Below, piece by piece: positions 43,361 to 52,181 of a stretch of DNA of 64,000 bases. The stretch's first letter is position 1, and each line of letters starts with the position of its first letter. Source of the stretch: Gammaproteobacteria bacterium (GTDB taxonomy: Bacteria > Pseudomonadota > Gammaproteobacteria > Steroidobacterales > GCA-2729495). The notes below the pieces were generated by a model. That model saw nothing but the letters and a program-made list of their open reading frames with translations. It was not told the origin of the DNA and did no database searches. Position numbers and translations under genes: made by a program. The stretch is from positions 186,001-250,000 of the forward strand of contig JANQPY010000016.1 of NCBI GenBank assembly GCA_028285245.1, in the 5' to 3' direction.

Positions 43361-44440
43361 GTGCCTCCGGTGAACGTTGCAACAAGACCTAATCTCCGCT
43401 TAGTTGCCTGCCTGGTTGGCGCAATGCTGCTCGCGCCGGCAAGCGCGTCTGCCGAGGGGCGCGTCATCCGCGTGACCACCGCCACTGCGCAAACCGATCG
43501 CGTCGAAGAAATCGAGTGGGCCGTCGGTATTATCGAAACGCGCAGTTCGGTACAGGTAGCTGCGGAAGTCGCCGGCCAGGTCCGGCGTATTCTGGTGGAT
43601 GAAGGGCAGGGAGTTGCGCGGGGTGCCGTGCTGGCGGAAATTGATGCTGCCGAGTATCGCCTGGACCGCGCGAGCGAGGAAGCAGAGCTGCGCCGGCTGG
43701 GCGCGTTGTTGCAGCAGCAACAACGTGAGACGGAACGCGCACGCCGTTTGGTCGCGGACAAACTGATTTCACAGGATCAGCTCGACAATGCGGAAGCGGA
43801 GCTTGCGGCGCTCCGGGAGCAGCTTGCCGGGGCGGATGTTCGCGTTGCTGCAACAGAGCGACGCCTGCAGGAAACGCGGCTGGTTGCTCCGGTAACCGGC
43901 GAGGTGTCTACGCGCAATATTGATGTGGGCGATTATGTGCAGGTGGGCGCAGTTGCCTTTGATTTGATTGACGTCCGCAATCTGCGTGTTCGGCTGCCTT
44001 TTCCAGAGTATCGTGCGCCGCAGCTTCGTAAAGACTTGATCGTTCGTCTGACTTCGGCAGCGGCGGGCGATGAAGCCGTCACTGCCAGGATTACCGATAT
44101 CCGGCCCAGCGTGACGCCATCCAGCAGGTCGCTCACTGTCATTGTTGATTTCGATAATCCGGGCAGCTGGCGGCCGGGCGCGAGCGTGCGCGCTGAAGTC
44201 GTGCTGAACGCTCGCGAGAACGCGTTGCTGATTCCGCAGGTGGCCGTGGTGCGCCGCCCCGCTGGAGATGTGGTTTATGTCATCGAGGACGGTGTTGCGA
44301 GCGCGCGTGTTGTCCGCCGCGGCGAGCGCCGAGGAAAGCTCGTGGAAGTCGCCAGCGGACTGGCGCAGGGCGAAATTGTCGCGGTAGATGGGGCGGGTTT
44401 CCTGACCGACGGCACCAGCGTAGAGGTCGCGGAGCGCTGA
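43361..44440 (+). CDS. RND efflux periplasmic adaptor (membrane fusion protein)
   Basis: A 359-residue HlyD/AcrA-type adaptor linking the RND pump to an outer-membrane channel. It has a signal peptide (VACLVGAMLLAPASASA), a lipoyl/barrel-sandwich half-motif AEVAGQVRRILVDEGQGVARG with ARVA-type return APVTGEVSTRNIDVGDYVQVG, and a coiled-coil hairpin between (ELRRLGALLQQQQRETERAR). The C-terminal part has NALLIPQVAVVRRPAGDVVYV. There is no lipobox cysteine, so it is not a lipoprotein. It is one base from the pump gene. GTG 43361 or GTG 43370 are both possible starts. Confidence 0.92.
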   Translation: MPPVNVATRPNLRLVACLVGAMLLAPASASAEGRVIRVTTATAQTDRVEEIEWAVGIIETRSSVQVAAEVAGQVRRILVDEGQGVARGAVLAEIDAAEYRLDRASEEAELRRLGALLQQQQRETERARRLVADKLISQDQLDNAEAELAALREQLAGADVRVAATERRLQETRLVAPVTGEVSTRNIDVGDYVQVGAVAFDLIDVRNLRVRLPFPEYRAPQLRKDLIVRLTSAAAGDEAVTARITDIRPSVTPSSRSLTVIVDFDNPGSWRPGASVRAEVVLNARENALLIPQVAVVRRPAGDVVYVIEDGVASARVVRRGERRGKLVEVASGLAQGEIVAVDGAGFLTDGTSVEVAER

Positions 44441-44441
44441 T

Positions 44442-47400
44442 ATGAGTCTCGCTGCGATCTCGGTTAGACGCTATGTGTTTGCGGCGATGCTGAATGCTCT
44501 GATCGTATTGTTCGGGGTGGTCGCCTACGACCGTATTGGTGTGGAGCGTCTGCCCAACATTGATCTGGCCAATGTCTCGGTGCAGACAAACCTGGAGGGT
44601 GCCAATCCCGAGGTCGTGGACACCAGCGTGACGAACATCATCGAGGGCGCGATCAGCACGGTTTCGGGCATCGATCAGCTGGCATCGACCACTTCCGCGG
44701 GCCGATCCGTTGTAACGCCGACTTTTCAGCTAGGTAAAGACATCGATGTTGCCTTCAACGAGGTGCAATCGAAGGTCAGTGCGGTTCTGGGCGTGTTGCC
44801 CGACGATGCGGATCCGCCAATTATTTCGAAGACTGAAACGGGTGCCTTTCCCTCGTTCTGGGTATCAATCTTCGGCGACCGCACGATTCAGCAGCTCAAT
44901 CAGTTTATTCGCACAGTCGTCAAGAAGCGTCTGGAGACTGTCGACGGCGTCGGCGAGGTGATTATCGGTGGCGAACGCCAGCGCACGATCCGGGTGAATC
45001 TGGATTTCGAGCGACTCGCGGCCTATGGCGTGACCGTCCAGGACATAACCGCTGCCTTTCGCAATGAGCATTTTCAGCTGCCCGGGGGGTTTCTGGTCGG
45101 TGCCGATCAGGAGCAGTTGCTGAAGCTCGACCTTGAGTACCACGATCCGGAAGATCTCAAGCGGCTGATAATTGGTTCGCGCGGCGGCGTCACTGTGTAT
45201 CTGCAGGACGTCGCCACCATTGAAGACAGTCTCTCCGATGCGCGCAGGGTGGGGCGCTATAACGGCGTGCCCGGTGTCAGTCTTGGTATCGTGAAGATCG
45301 CCGGGCGCAATACCGTCGCAATTAATACGGAAGTTAAGCGGCGAATTAGTGAGGACATCGTGCCCGCTCTCCCGCCAGGCATCGAGTTTTCAATCTCCAG
45401 TGACGATAGCCTTTATATCCTGGAGCTGGTTGCGTCTCTGGAGGAGCATCTGGTCGACGGTGCGATATTCGCAGCACTGATCGTCTGGCTGTTCTTAAGA
45501 AATTTCCGCGCGACATTGATTGTCGCAGCCGCCATTCCTGTCTCGTTGCTCGGCGCGCTGGTGGTTATGTACTTCCTCGACTACTCGCTTAACACCATCA
45601 CTATGCTGGCGTTGCTCGTACTGATCGGTGTTGTGGTTGACGATGCCATAGTCGTGCTGGAAAACATTCAGCGCCGGGTGGAGGAGGGGGCGGACCGCGT
45701 ACAGGCCTCTATTGACGGTGCTCGTGAAGTCCAGCTCGCCATCGTGGCCTCGACGCTGACCATTGCCTGTATTTTTGCGGCGGTCATATTTGTGCCGGGC
45801 ATTCCCGGTAAGCTCATAGGGTCTTTCGGTGTCGTGGTTGCTGCGGGCGTGCTGGCCTCGCTGTTCGTCTCGCTCACACTGACGCCGATGCTCTGCTCAC
45901 GAACGCTCAGCGTTAGCAAGAGCCATGGTGCGGTATACGGTTTTCTCACTACGACGCTAAACAGGCTCGAATCGGGCTACGGCCGCGTCATTGCCTGGAG
46001 TCTGCAGCACCGTTGGCGGGTTGTGTGTTTTGCACTATTTGTTGTCGCGTTGACGCCGCTGATGTTTGGCCGCCTTGGCTTTGAGTTCTTCCCGCCCGAA
46101 GACGAAGGGCAGTTCCAGGTGACGATTCGCACGCCCACCGGCACCAGCCTTGCTTACGGCGATGAGCGAATGCAGATAATCGAAGAGATGCTGCTGGCGC
46201 GTCCGGAGATTGAGAACATTTTTGCCACGCTCGGCGGTGGCCGCGCGGGCAGTGTCAATCAGGGCTTGATCTACGTCACCATGGTTCCGGCCGATCAGCG
46301 CGAGCTAAAGCAGTATGAGCTCATACCCCTGCTCCGCGAGCAGTTTGCGGATGTTCCCGGCATCGTCGCTTTGCCGGCGCCTTACGGGATAGCCGGCGAC
46401 AATCGTGGTGAGGCGTTGAGTTTTATTCTGCAGGGACCAGACCTGCAGACACTAGCCGAGCTGGCGCGCGGCTTCAGAGACAAGCTTTCACAAGATCCGG
46501 AGCTTGGTCGTGTGGACATGGACCTGGAGCTCGATCAGCCGCAGGTGAAGCTGACAGTCAACCGCGAGCTGGCGGCGGAACTGGGGCTGCCGACGCGTGA
46601 TATTGCCGAGGCCGCCAATGTATTGGCTGGCGGGCTCAACGTTGCCAAGTACACAGATGAGCCGGGCGACGGCGAGCGCTATGACATTCGCCTGAAGGCT
46701 GGTGAGTCCGTGGATTTGCCAGATCTCTCAAAGATCTATTTGCGCAGCCCCGATCGGGCGCTCGTCAGGCTGGATACTCTGGCGCGTTTTGAGGAAACGG
46801 TGGGGCCGGCGGTGATTAGCCGGTTGGATCGGCAGTACGCAGCTTCGTTTTTCTCCGATCCAACAGTTTCGGTTGGCGACGCGATTGAGCGCGTTCGTGC
46901 CGCGGGTCGCGAGTTTCTGCCACCCGGCTATACGATCAAACTGCAGGGCGGGTCGGAGCAACTTGAAGAAACGTCAGGCGGCGTCGGCTTCACGTTCCTG
47001 ATCGCGCTGGTTCTGGTCTACATGATTCTGGCGAGCCAGTTCAATTCGTTCGGCCAGCCACTCATTATTATGGTGGCGCAGCCGCTGGCGATAATCGGCG
47101 GCGTCGCGGCCCTGGCCATCACTGGTACCACGTTGAATCTGTATTCCATGGTGGGACTGGTACTGCTGATTGGATTGGTGGCGAAGAACTCGATTTTGCT
47201 CGTCGACTTAACCAACCAGTATCGCGAGCAGGGCGATGCTCCGGACGAAGCATTGCTGCGTGCCTGCCCTCGCAGGCTGCGACCCATTCTAATGACGTCG
47301 CTCACCATTATCTTTGCCATGCTGGTGCCGGCTCTCGGTATTGGCACGGCCGTGGAGCTTTCCGGACCGCTGGCGGTAGCGGTAATCGGGGGCATGCTCA

Positions 47401-47552
47401 GTTCGACGCTGCTCAGCCTGGTAGTAGTGCCCGCGGTTTACTCGCTGTCAGCGAATGCGCGGCTGCCAGCATTCCTGAAGCGATCCACCGGCAGCTCCGC
47501 GGCAGCGGGCACCGCGGGACAATCGGGTCAATCGCTCTCGCGAGAAACCTGA
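44442..47552 (+). CDS. RND multidrug/solvent efflux pump, inner-membrane subunit
   Basis: A 1036-residue AcrB/MexB-like proton antiporter of the HAE1 type with two repeats of helices and porter loops. TM1 and its periplasmic start include GVERLPNIDLANVSVQTNLEGA, followed by PEVVDTSVTNIIEGAISTV. The proton-relay helix 4 has LVLIGVVVDDAIVVLENIQRR with the two aspartates, and the second repeat has LIGLVAKNSILLVDLTNQYRE and LRPILMTSLT. It pairs with the adaptor directly upstream. No outer-membrane factor gene is adjacent, so a TolC-like channel elsewhere is implied. The substrate is not predictable. Confidence 0.93.
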   Translation: MSLAAISVRRYVFAAMLNALIVLFGVVAYDRIGVERLPNIDLANVSVQTNLEGANPEVVDTSVTNIIEGAISTVSGIDQLASTTSAGRSVVTPTFQLGKDIDVAFNEVQSKVSAVLGVLPDDADPPIISKTETGAFPSFWVSIFGDRTIQQLNQFIRTVVKKRLETVDGVGEVIIGGERQRTIRVNLDFERLAAYGVTVQDITAAFRNEHFQLPGGFLVGADQEQLLKLDLEYHDPEDLKRLIIGSRGGVTVYLQDVATIEDSLSDARRVGRYNGVPGVSLGIVKIAGRNTVAINTEVKRRISEDIVPALPPGIEFSISSDDSLYILELVASLEEHLVDGAIFAALIVWLFLRNFRATLIVAAAIPVSLLGALVVMYFLDYSLNTITMLALLVLIGVVVDDAIVVLENIQRRVEEGADRVQASIDGAREVQLAIVASTLTIACIFAAVIFVPGIPGKLIGSFGVVVAAGVLASLFVSLTLTPMLCSRTLSVSKSHGAVYGFLTTTLNRLESGYGRVIAWSLQHRWRVVCFALFVVALTPLMFGRLGFEFFPPEDEGQFQVTIRTPTGTSLAYGDERMQIIEEMLLARPEIENIFATLGGGRAGSVNQGLIYVTMVPADQRELKQYELIPLLREQFADVPGIVALPAPYGIAGDNRGEALSFILQGPDLQTLAELARGFRDKLSQDPELGRVDMDLELDQPQVKLTVNRELAAELGLPTRDIAEAANVLAGGLNVAKYTDEPGDGERYDIRLKAGESVDLPDLSKIYLRSPDRALVRLDTLARFEETVGPAVISRLDRQYAASFFSDPTVSVGDAIERVRAAGREFLPPGYTIKLQGGSEQLEETSGGVGFTFLIALVLVYMILASQFNSFGQPLIIMVAQPLAIIGGVAALAITGTTLNLYSMVGLVLLIGLVAKNSILLVDLTNQYREQGDAPDEALLRACPRRLRPILMTSLTIIFAMLVPALGIGTAVELSGPLAVAVIGGMLSSTLLSLVVVPAVYSLSANARLPAFLKRSTGSSAAAGTAGQSGQSLSRET

Positions 47553-47633
47553 ACCTGGGTAGCTGACGAGGGCGCGCTCCGGCGCAAACTTCCGTCCGAT
47601 GGCTCCCTTCGGTCCGCTTTATTCGGACTCCAG

Positions 47634-47758
47634 TTTCGCCGTCCCGCGCCCTCTGCTCGACAGGCTATAGCTCTCTCCTCTTGCATACGTCTCTTCTTTC
47701 CCGCTGCGGTGCTGAAAAAGTTTCAGGCGAGTGCGAGACGAGGCGTGGGACGGCGAAA
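47634..47758. repeat. Long-range inverted repeat, TTTCGCCGTCCC arm pair
   Basis: TTTCGCCGTCCCGCGCC (47634-47650) is the reverse complement of GGCGTGGGACGGCGAAA (47742-47758) at 16 of 17 positions. The right arm lies inside the element at 47711-47838, so the two structures interlock and could form alternative folds. Confidence 0.55.
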
Positions 47759-47838
47759 AAGCGGAATGTATATGTGAATACATGAGCATTTTGAGCTGGG
47801 TTACAACGAAGTATCGTGCCGCCTTAAGCTTTTTCAGC
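47711..47838. repeat. 128-base MITE-like element with terminal inverted repeats
   Basis: The ends GCTGAAAAAG (47711-47720) and CTTTTTCAGC (47829-47838) are perfect inverses. Extended to 19 bases, GCTGAAAAAGTTTCAGGCG against GCTGAAAAAGCTTAAGGCG, they match at 17. An inner pair ATGTAT/ATACAT sits around ATGTGA. The element fills the end of the gap between the convergent RND and SDR genes and its right end abuts the SDR stop codon. It has no coding capacity. It could be a non-autonomous mobile repeat or a bidirectional termination structure. Confidence 0.6.
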
Positions 47839-48638
47839 TAGTACTCTTCGCCGGAGGAGTAGGGCGGCAACTGCCCAATATGAATACCGCTGTCGACAAT
47901 CAGTGTCTCGCCAGTCACCAATCTCGCGCCGGGTGATTCAAGGAAGAAGACCAGTGTCTCAGCGATATCTTCCGCCGTGGCGACATCCTTCAGCGGCAGC
48001 TGCTGGCGGGTAGATTCCAGCATCGCTTCGTACTGCTCGTCGCCCATCCCGCCTCGGAGCCAGCGCGTTTGGATCATGCCCGGCACCACCGTATTGATGC
48101 GTATCTCTGGTGCGAGCACGTGTGCCAGGGACTTGGCCATTAGATTGAGTGCAGCCTTTGATGCAGCGTACGGAATTGACGAGCCGATACCTGTGACGCC
48201 GCCAATCGACGAGTCATTGACAATGGCACCTGCGCCCTGCTTACGCATGTGTGGTTCGACGGCCCTGACCATCTGGTAAGCACCGACCACGTTGACCGCG
48301 TAGATATTTAGAAAATCGTCCTTGGAAACCCCATCAAGCTTCGGATACGGGTTGAACTTAGTGCGCGCAGCATTGTTGATCAGGTAGTCGATACGACCCC
48401 ATTCTTCGACGGCGGCAGCGGCCATGGCCTGACAGGCATCGTCATCTGAAACGTCGGCCTGAAAAGTGATGGCCTCGGCTCCCTTGCTGCGGCAGGTTTC
48501 GGCTGTTTCCTCCGCCTCGGTTTTGCTGCGCGTGTAGTTGACGACAACGTTACAGCCGCGCTCGGCCAGCAGAATGCAGGCAGCGGCGCCAACGCCGGTC
48601 GCCGACCCGGTCACGATGGCGACTTTTCGCTCGGTCAT
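47838..48638 (-). CDS. Short-chain dehydrogenase/reductase (SDR)
   Basis: A 266-residue classical SDR, starting at ATG 48638 with GAGGAGAT upstream; the frame extends to 48749 without homology. It has the cofactor motif VTGSATGVGAAACILLAERG, VVVNYTRSK (suggesting NADPH by the basic residue after the second strand), the NNAARTKF strand, the catalytic SSIGG with YAASK (Tyr-x-x-x-Lys) and INTVVPGMIQT. It resembles 3-oxoacyl-ACP reductase-like (FabG-like) oxidoreductases. It is divergent from the UbiD operon, across a 229-base gap, so they may share regulation. The substrate is unknown. Confidence 0.9.
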   Translation of the reverse strand: MTERKVAIVTGSATGVGAAACILLAERGCNVVVNYTRSKTEAEETAETCRSKGAEAITFQADVSDDDACQAMAAAAVEEWGRIDYLINNAARTKFNPYPKLDGVSKDDFLNIYAVNVVGAYQMVRAVEPHMRKQGAGAIVNDSSIGGVTGIGSSIPYAASKAALNLMAKSLAHVLAPEIRINTVVPGMIQTRWLRGGMGDEQYEAMLESTRQQLPLKDVATAEDIAETLVFFLESPGARLVTGETLIVDSGIHIGQLPPYSSGEEY

Positions 48639-48867
48639 GGGGATCTCCTCGAGTGCTGTTCTTGTTCTTGCTTGCAAGTGCCGATCGTGCGACCGCGGTC
48701 TCCCGGCGGTTTTCCTTAGCCGGTCGGCCGCGGCGAAGGGGACGCGCATGTTAACAGACGGCGCCTGCGTCTGGCCCGCTGCGCACCCGGCCGCTTAGTG
48801 CTAAGGTGAGCGCCCGCGGGCTTCCTGGCCCGCAGGCCAACCACAACAAGAAGGGGAGCATTGGCAC

Positions 48868-50367
48868 GTGGCATTCAATGATATGCGCGCTTATCTCGAT
48901 TTGATCAAGGAATCGGGGCAGCTCAAAGAAATCGATGAGCCCTTGAGCTGTGAATACGGCAAGAACGATTTGCAGGCTCTGATGCGCTATCTCGCGGAGA
49001 CAGACGGGCCGGGCCTGATTCTCAACAATCTGGTCGGCTACAACACGCCTGAGATTCCTGTCATTTACAACCCGTTCGGGACACGCGAACGCACAGCGAT
49101 GGCGCTCGGCGAGACTGATCCGCTCCAGGCCAAGCTGAAGCACTCCGCGATCCTGGCCGACCGCAGTCAGTGGCACGAACCGGTGTTGATCGATGCGGCG
49201 AAAGCTCCATGCAAAGAAGAGGTGATCGAAGAAGCAGATATTTCTATCGACAAGCAGCTGCCGCACCTATGGATCGGACAGGAGGGATCTTCCTACGTTT
49301 GCGGCGCGGTCGTGGTGACTAAAGACCCGGAGACGGGCACCCGCAACGTCGGCTGGTATCGGCTGACGCAGCTCTGGGAGTGCCGTCACCCGACGGACGG
49401 TTCCTATACGGAGCGTCAGCAGAAACAACAGCTGTCGATATTCGCGTTCTGGAATCCGCCGATGAATCACATCGGCCTGCATCTTGCGAAAGCGAAGGCC
49501 ATGGGCAAGCCGCTGGAGGTCGCAGTCGCCAAACTCTGTGATCCGGCTGTGCACGTAGCTGCCTGCACCGGTACTCCGTTTGGTATCGATGAGTACGCAT
49601 TTGCCGGCGGGCTGCGCGGTTCGCCGGTTGAGCTGGTCAAATGCGACACCGTGGACCTTGAGGTACCTGCAACCGCGGAATATGTAATAGAAGGTGTGTT
49701 CCAGCCAGATGCCGATGACGTAACCATCGGCTGGCATTCCAATTCGATCGGCTACTACGACAAGCTGCAGGTGTTTCCGGTGTTCGACATCAAGCGCATC
49801 ACTCACCGGAAGAATCCCATGTGGTACGCGACCATCGAGATGATGCCGCCGTTTGACCACAATTATCTCGCATTAATGCCGGTCGAAGGCGAGATACTTA
49901 GCGACCTGCAGCGCAAGATTCCTGAGGTCAACGATGTGGTGGTCACGCCCAATATGACCTACGTCGTGCAGCTCAAGGTGGACGGGGCGAACAAACCACA
50001 TCCCGAATTCGGCAAGTTTGTGCTGCACGCGGTGTGGGGTGCTGCCGGCCGCTGGGGCAGGACGGCCAAAATTGTTGTAGTCGTAGGGCCTGACATCAAT
50101 CCTTATGATCTGCAGGCGGTAGAGTTTGCTATTGGCAGCCGGGTACAGCCTTATGAGGACAGCATCATGAACCAGTCGGCGCAGGCGATGGTCCTTGATC
50201 CGTCCGCTGTAAAGGGACCCCAGGGTTTCCCCATGACCGGCTCGCAGTTGGGCATCGACGCGACGATCAAGATTCCAGAGCGCTTCAGCGACTACGCGCC
50301 GGTGAGCCAGGCCGACCCGGACGCAGTCGCAGCCATCGGTGAGCGCCTGAAGTCCGTGCTCGGGTAA
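48868..50367 (+). CDS. UbiD-family prFMN-dependent decarboxylase
   Basis: A 499-residue member of the UbiD family that (de)carboxylates unsaturated or aromatic acids with prenylated FMN. Family marks are NVGWYRLTQLWECRHP (region of the conserved Arg), HIGLHLAKAKAMGKPLEVAVA, GIDEYAFAGGLRGSPVEL with the acidic residue ahead of the glycine-rich turn, VPATAEYVIEGVFQPD and MNQSAQAMVLDPSA. GTG 48868 is used, with GGGGAG 9 bases upstream. It is unlikely to be the ubiquinone UbiD, because it leads a tight operon with aconitase-like subunits and an isocitrate lyase-like enzyme. The cofactor would come from UbiX (42244). The natural substrate is unknown. Confidence 0.93.
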   Translation: MAFNDMRAYLDLIKESGQLKEIDEPLSCEYGKNDLQALMRYLAETDGPGLILNNLVGYNTPEIPVIYNPFGTRERTAMALGETDPLQAKLKHSAILADRSQWHEPVLIDAAKAPCKEEVIEEADISIDKQLPHLWIGQEGSSYVCGAVVVTKDPETGTRNVGWYRLTQLWECRHPTDGSYTERQQKQQLSIFAFWNPPMNHIGLHLAKAKAMGKPLEVAVAKLCDPAVHVAACTGTPFGIDEYAFAGGLRGSPVELVKCDTVDLEVPATAEYVIEGVFQPDADDVTIGWHSNSIGYYDKLQVFPVFDIKRITHRKNPMWYATIEMMPPFDHNYLALMPVEGEILSDLQRKIPEVNDVVVTPNMTYVVQLKVDGANKPHPEFGKFVLHAVWGAAGRWGRTAKIVVVVGPDINPYDLQAVEFAIGSRVQPYEDSIMNQSAQAMVLDPSAVKGPQGFPMTGSQLGIDATIKIPERFSDYAPVSQADPDAVAAIGERLKSVLG

Positions 50368-50386
50368 ACGGGGCGGGTTTGCGGCC

Positions 50387-51676
50387 ATGACAGAGCCGCT
50401 GGCGCAGACGCTAGCCCAGAAAATCATCGCCAGGGCATCGGGCACTGCGTCTGTCGCGCCTGGAGAGATTGTCACCTGCGCGGTGGATCTGGCGCTGCTG
50501 CTCGATTCGGGCGGTCCGCGAAGAATCTGGCCCAGACTGAAGGAACTCGGCACCGGAGTCTGGGATCCTGAGAAAATTGTGCTGGCCACAGATCACTTTA
50601 CGCCGGCCGTTGATGCGCAGTCCGCAGCGATCCTGAAGCTAACCCGGGAATTCGCTGACGCCTTCGGCATAAAGCGTTTCTACGACATGCAGGGAATCGG
50701 CCATGTGCTGCTGGCGGAAAAGGGCCTGCTACGCCCGGGCATGTTTGCCTGCGGCGGTGATTCTCACTCCAGTATGGGCGGCGCGTTCGGTTGCCTGATG
50801 ATGGGATTCGGTGCCATCGAAATGACTGGCGTTGTCGTTACCGGAGAAATCTGGCTGCAGGTACCGGAGACGATTCGCGTCGGCTGGCATGGCGAGTTTG
50901 CCAGCGGTGTGATGGCTAAAGATGTGATGCTCAAGCTATGCCGTGAACTCGGCATGCAGAACGCCAACAGAGTGATCGAATTTCACGGCGACACGGTATC
51001 AGCCATGTCGATGGGTGAGCGCGGCGTCCTGTGCAACATGTCGGCGGAGTTGGGCGCGGAGACCGGTGTTGTGGCGGCTGATGAAAAAACTGCAGCCGCG
51101 CTCGCCCTGGCCAGCGGCCAGGGCGGAACTGGCGCGGAGTGTGATGTCGCCGCGTGGCAATCGGATCACGGTGCGCAGGTTGCCGCGACTTACGAGTTTT
51201 CCGCACCGGATTTGTTGCCACAGGTCGCGGCGCCGCATTCTCCGGCGAACTCAGCGGATGTTGATGTGTTTGAGGGTAAGCATATCGATCAGGCTTATAT
51301 CGGCGCGTGCGTGGGGGCCAAGCTGGAGGACTTGCGCAGCGTCGCGGAAATTCTAAAGGGTCGACGCATTGCCTCGGGCACGCGGCTGCTCATAGCTCCC
51401 GCGTCTCAGGCTGTGCTGCAGGCAGCGACGGCTGATGGCAGCATCCAGGCAATTGCCGATGCGGGGGCTTATCTGCTGCCAATCGGTTGTGGTGCCTGCG
51501 CTGCTCTGGGCGCGGGCATCCTCGCCGAGCACGAGGTGTGCATCTCATCTACGAATCGCAACTTTCAGGGGCGCATGGGTGCCAATTCCGCCGAGGTTTA
51601 TCTGGCTTCACCCTATACAGTCGCCGCGTCGGCCGTTGCCGGACGCATCGCTGATCCCCGGGAGCTCTTGCAGTGA
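50387..51676 (+). CDS. Aconitase-superfamily large subunit (LeuC/dimethylmaleate hydratase-like)
   Basis: A 429-residue hydro-lyase large subunit. The [4Fe-4S] ligands are in YIGACVGAKLEDLRS (Cys308) and PIGCGACAALGAG (Cys368, Cys371); a conserved ATDHFTPAV region and FACGGDSHSSMGGAFGCL are present. In LeuC and aconitase the first cysteine sits in SCTNGR; here it is ACVGAK, so the usual Asn and Arg are changed. This suggests a different substrate from isopropylmalate or citrate. The length is that of LeuC, HACN and DmdA types. It is 19 bases after the UbiD-family gene and overlaps its small subunit by four bases. Confidence 0.9.
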   Translation: MTEPLAQTLAQKIIARASGTASVAPGEIVTCAVDLALLLDSGGPRRIWPRLKELGTGVWDPEKIVLATDHFTPAVDAQSAAILKLTREFADAFGIKRFYDMQGIGHVLLAEKGLLRPGMFACGGDSHSSMGGAFGCLMMGFGAIEMTGVVVTGEIWLQVPETIRVGWHGEFASGVMAKDVMLKLCRELGMQNANRVIEFHGDTVSAMSMGERGVLCNMSAELGAETGVVAADEKTAAALALASGQGGTGAECDVAAWQSDHGAQVAATYEFSAPDLLPQVAAPHSPANSADVDVFEGKHIDQAYIGACVGAKLEDLRSVAEILKGRRIASGTRLLIAPASQAVLQAATADGSIQAIADAGAYLLPIGCGACAALGAGILAEHEVCISSTNRNFQGRMGANSAEVYLASPYTVAASAVAGRIADPRELLQ

Positions 51677-52179
51677 CGGGCGGCCCGGTTGTTGTTGGTG
51701 CAGCCTGGGTCTTCGGCGATGACATCAACACCGACGTCATGGCGCCCGGTCTTTACTTCAAGTCATCGATGGCAGAAATGGCGAGACACTGTCTCGAAGC
51801 TGTCAATCCGGAGTTTGCCAGCTCGGTTAAGCCAGGAGATATCGTTGTGGCCGGGCGCAACTTTGGCATAGGTTCCGCCCGCGAGCAGGCCGCCATGGCG
51901 TTTCAGTATCTCGGTGTCGGGGCGATATTGGCGCAATCCTTCGGGCGAATCTTTTATCGGAATTCGATCAATTTTGGGATTCCCACGCTGGTGTTCAACG
52001 AGGTCGAATCGATCGAGGCCGGGGATTCACTGATGGTTGATGCGGCGAGTGGCGCGGTGACGAATCGTACGCGGGGTGTCGAGGGTCAGGCGGCACCGTT
52101 GAGTGGCCACCTGTTGACGCTGGTGCGGGCCGGCGGCCTGATGCCGTACTTGCATGGCCGACTTGCGGCCGGGGAGTAG
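51673..52179 (+). CDS. Aconitase-superfamily small (swivel) subunit
   Basis: A 168-residue partner of the preceding gene. It shows the swivel-domain start VFGDDINTDVMAPGLYFK, the substrate-loop motif GRNFGIGSAREQAAMA (LeuD proteins have GCGSSREHA) and AQSFGRIFYRNSINFGIPTLVF. The GTG start overlaps the large-subunit stop as GTGA, so the two are made in equal amounts. It closes the active site of the heterodimeric hydratase. The substitutions in both subunits again argue for a non-standard substrate. Confidence 0.92.
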   Translation: MTGGPVVVGAAWVFGDDINTDVMAPGLYFKSSMAEMARHCLEAVNPEFASSVKPGDIVVAGRNFGIGSAREQAAMAFQYLGVGAILAQSFGRIFYRNSINFGIPTLVFNEVESIEAGDSLMVDAASGAVTNRTRGVEGQAAPLSGHLLTLVRAGGLMPYLHGRLAAGE

Positions 52180-52181
52180 AC

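Noticed and set aside
50387..52179. Standard leucine biosynthesis leuCD
   Set aside because: No leuA or leuB is adjacent, active-site motifs differ from LeuC/LeuD, and the operon contains UbiD- and isocitrate lyase-like genes instead. It is not excluded until compared to family trees.
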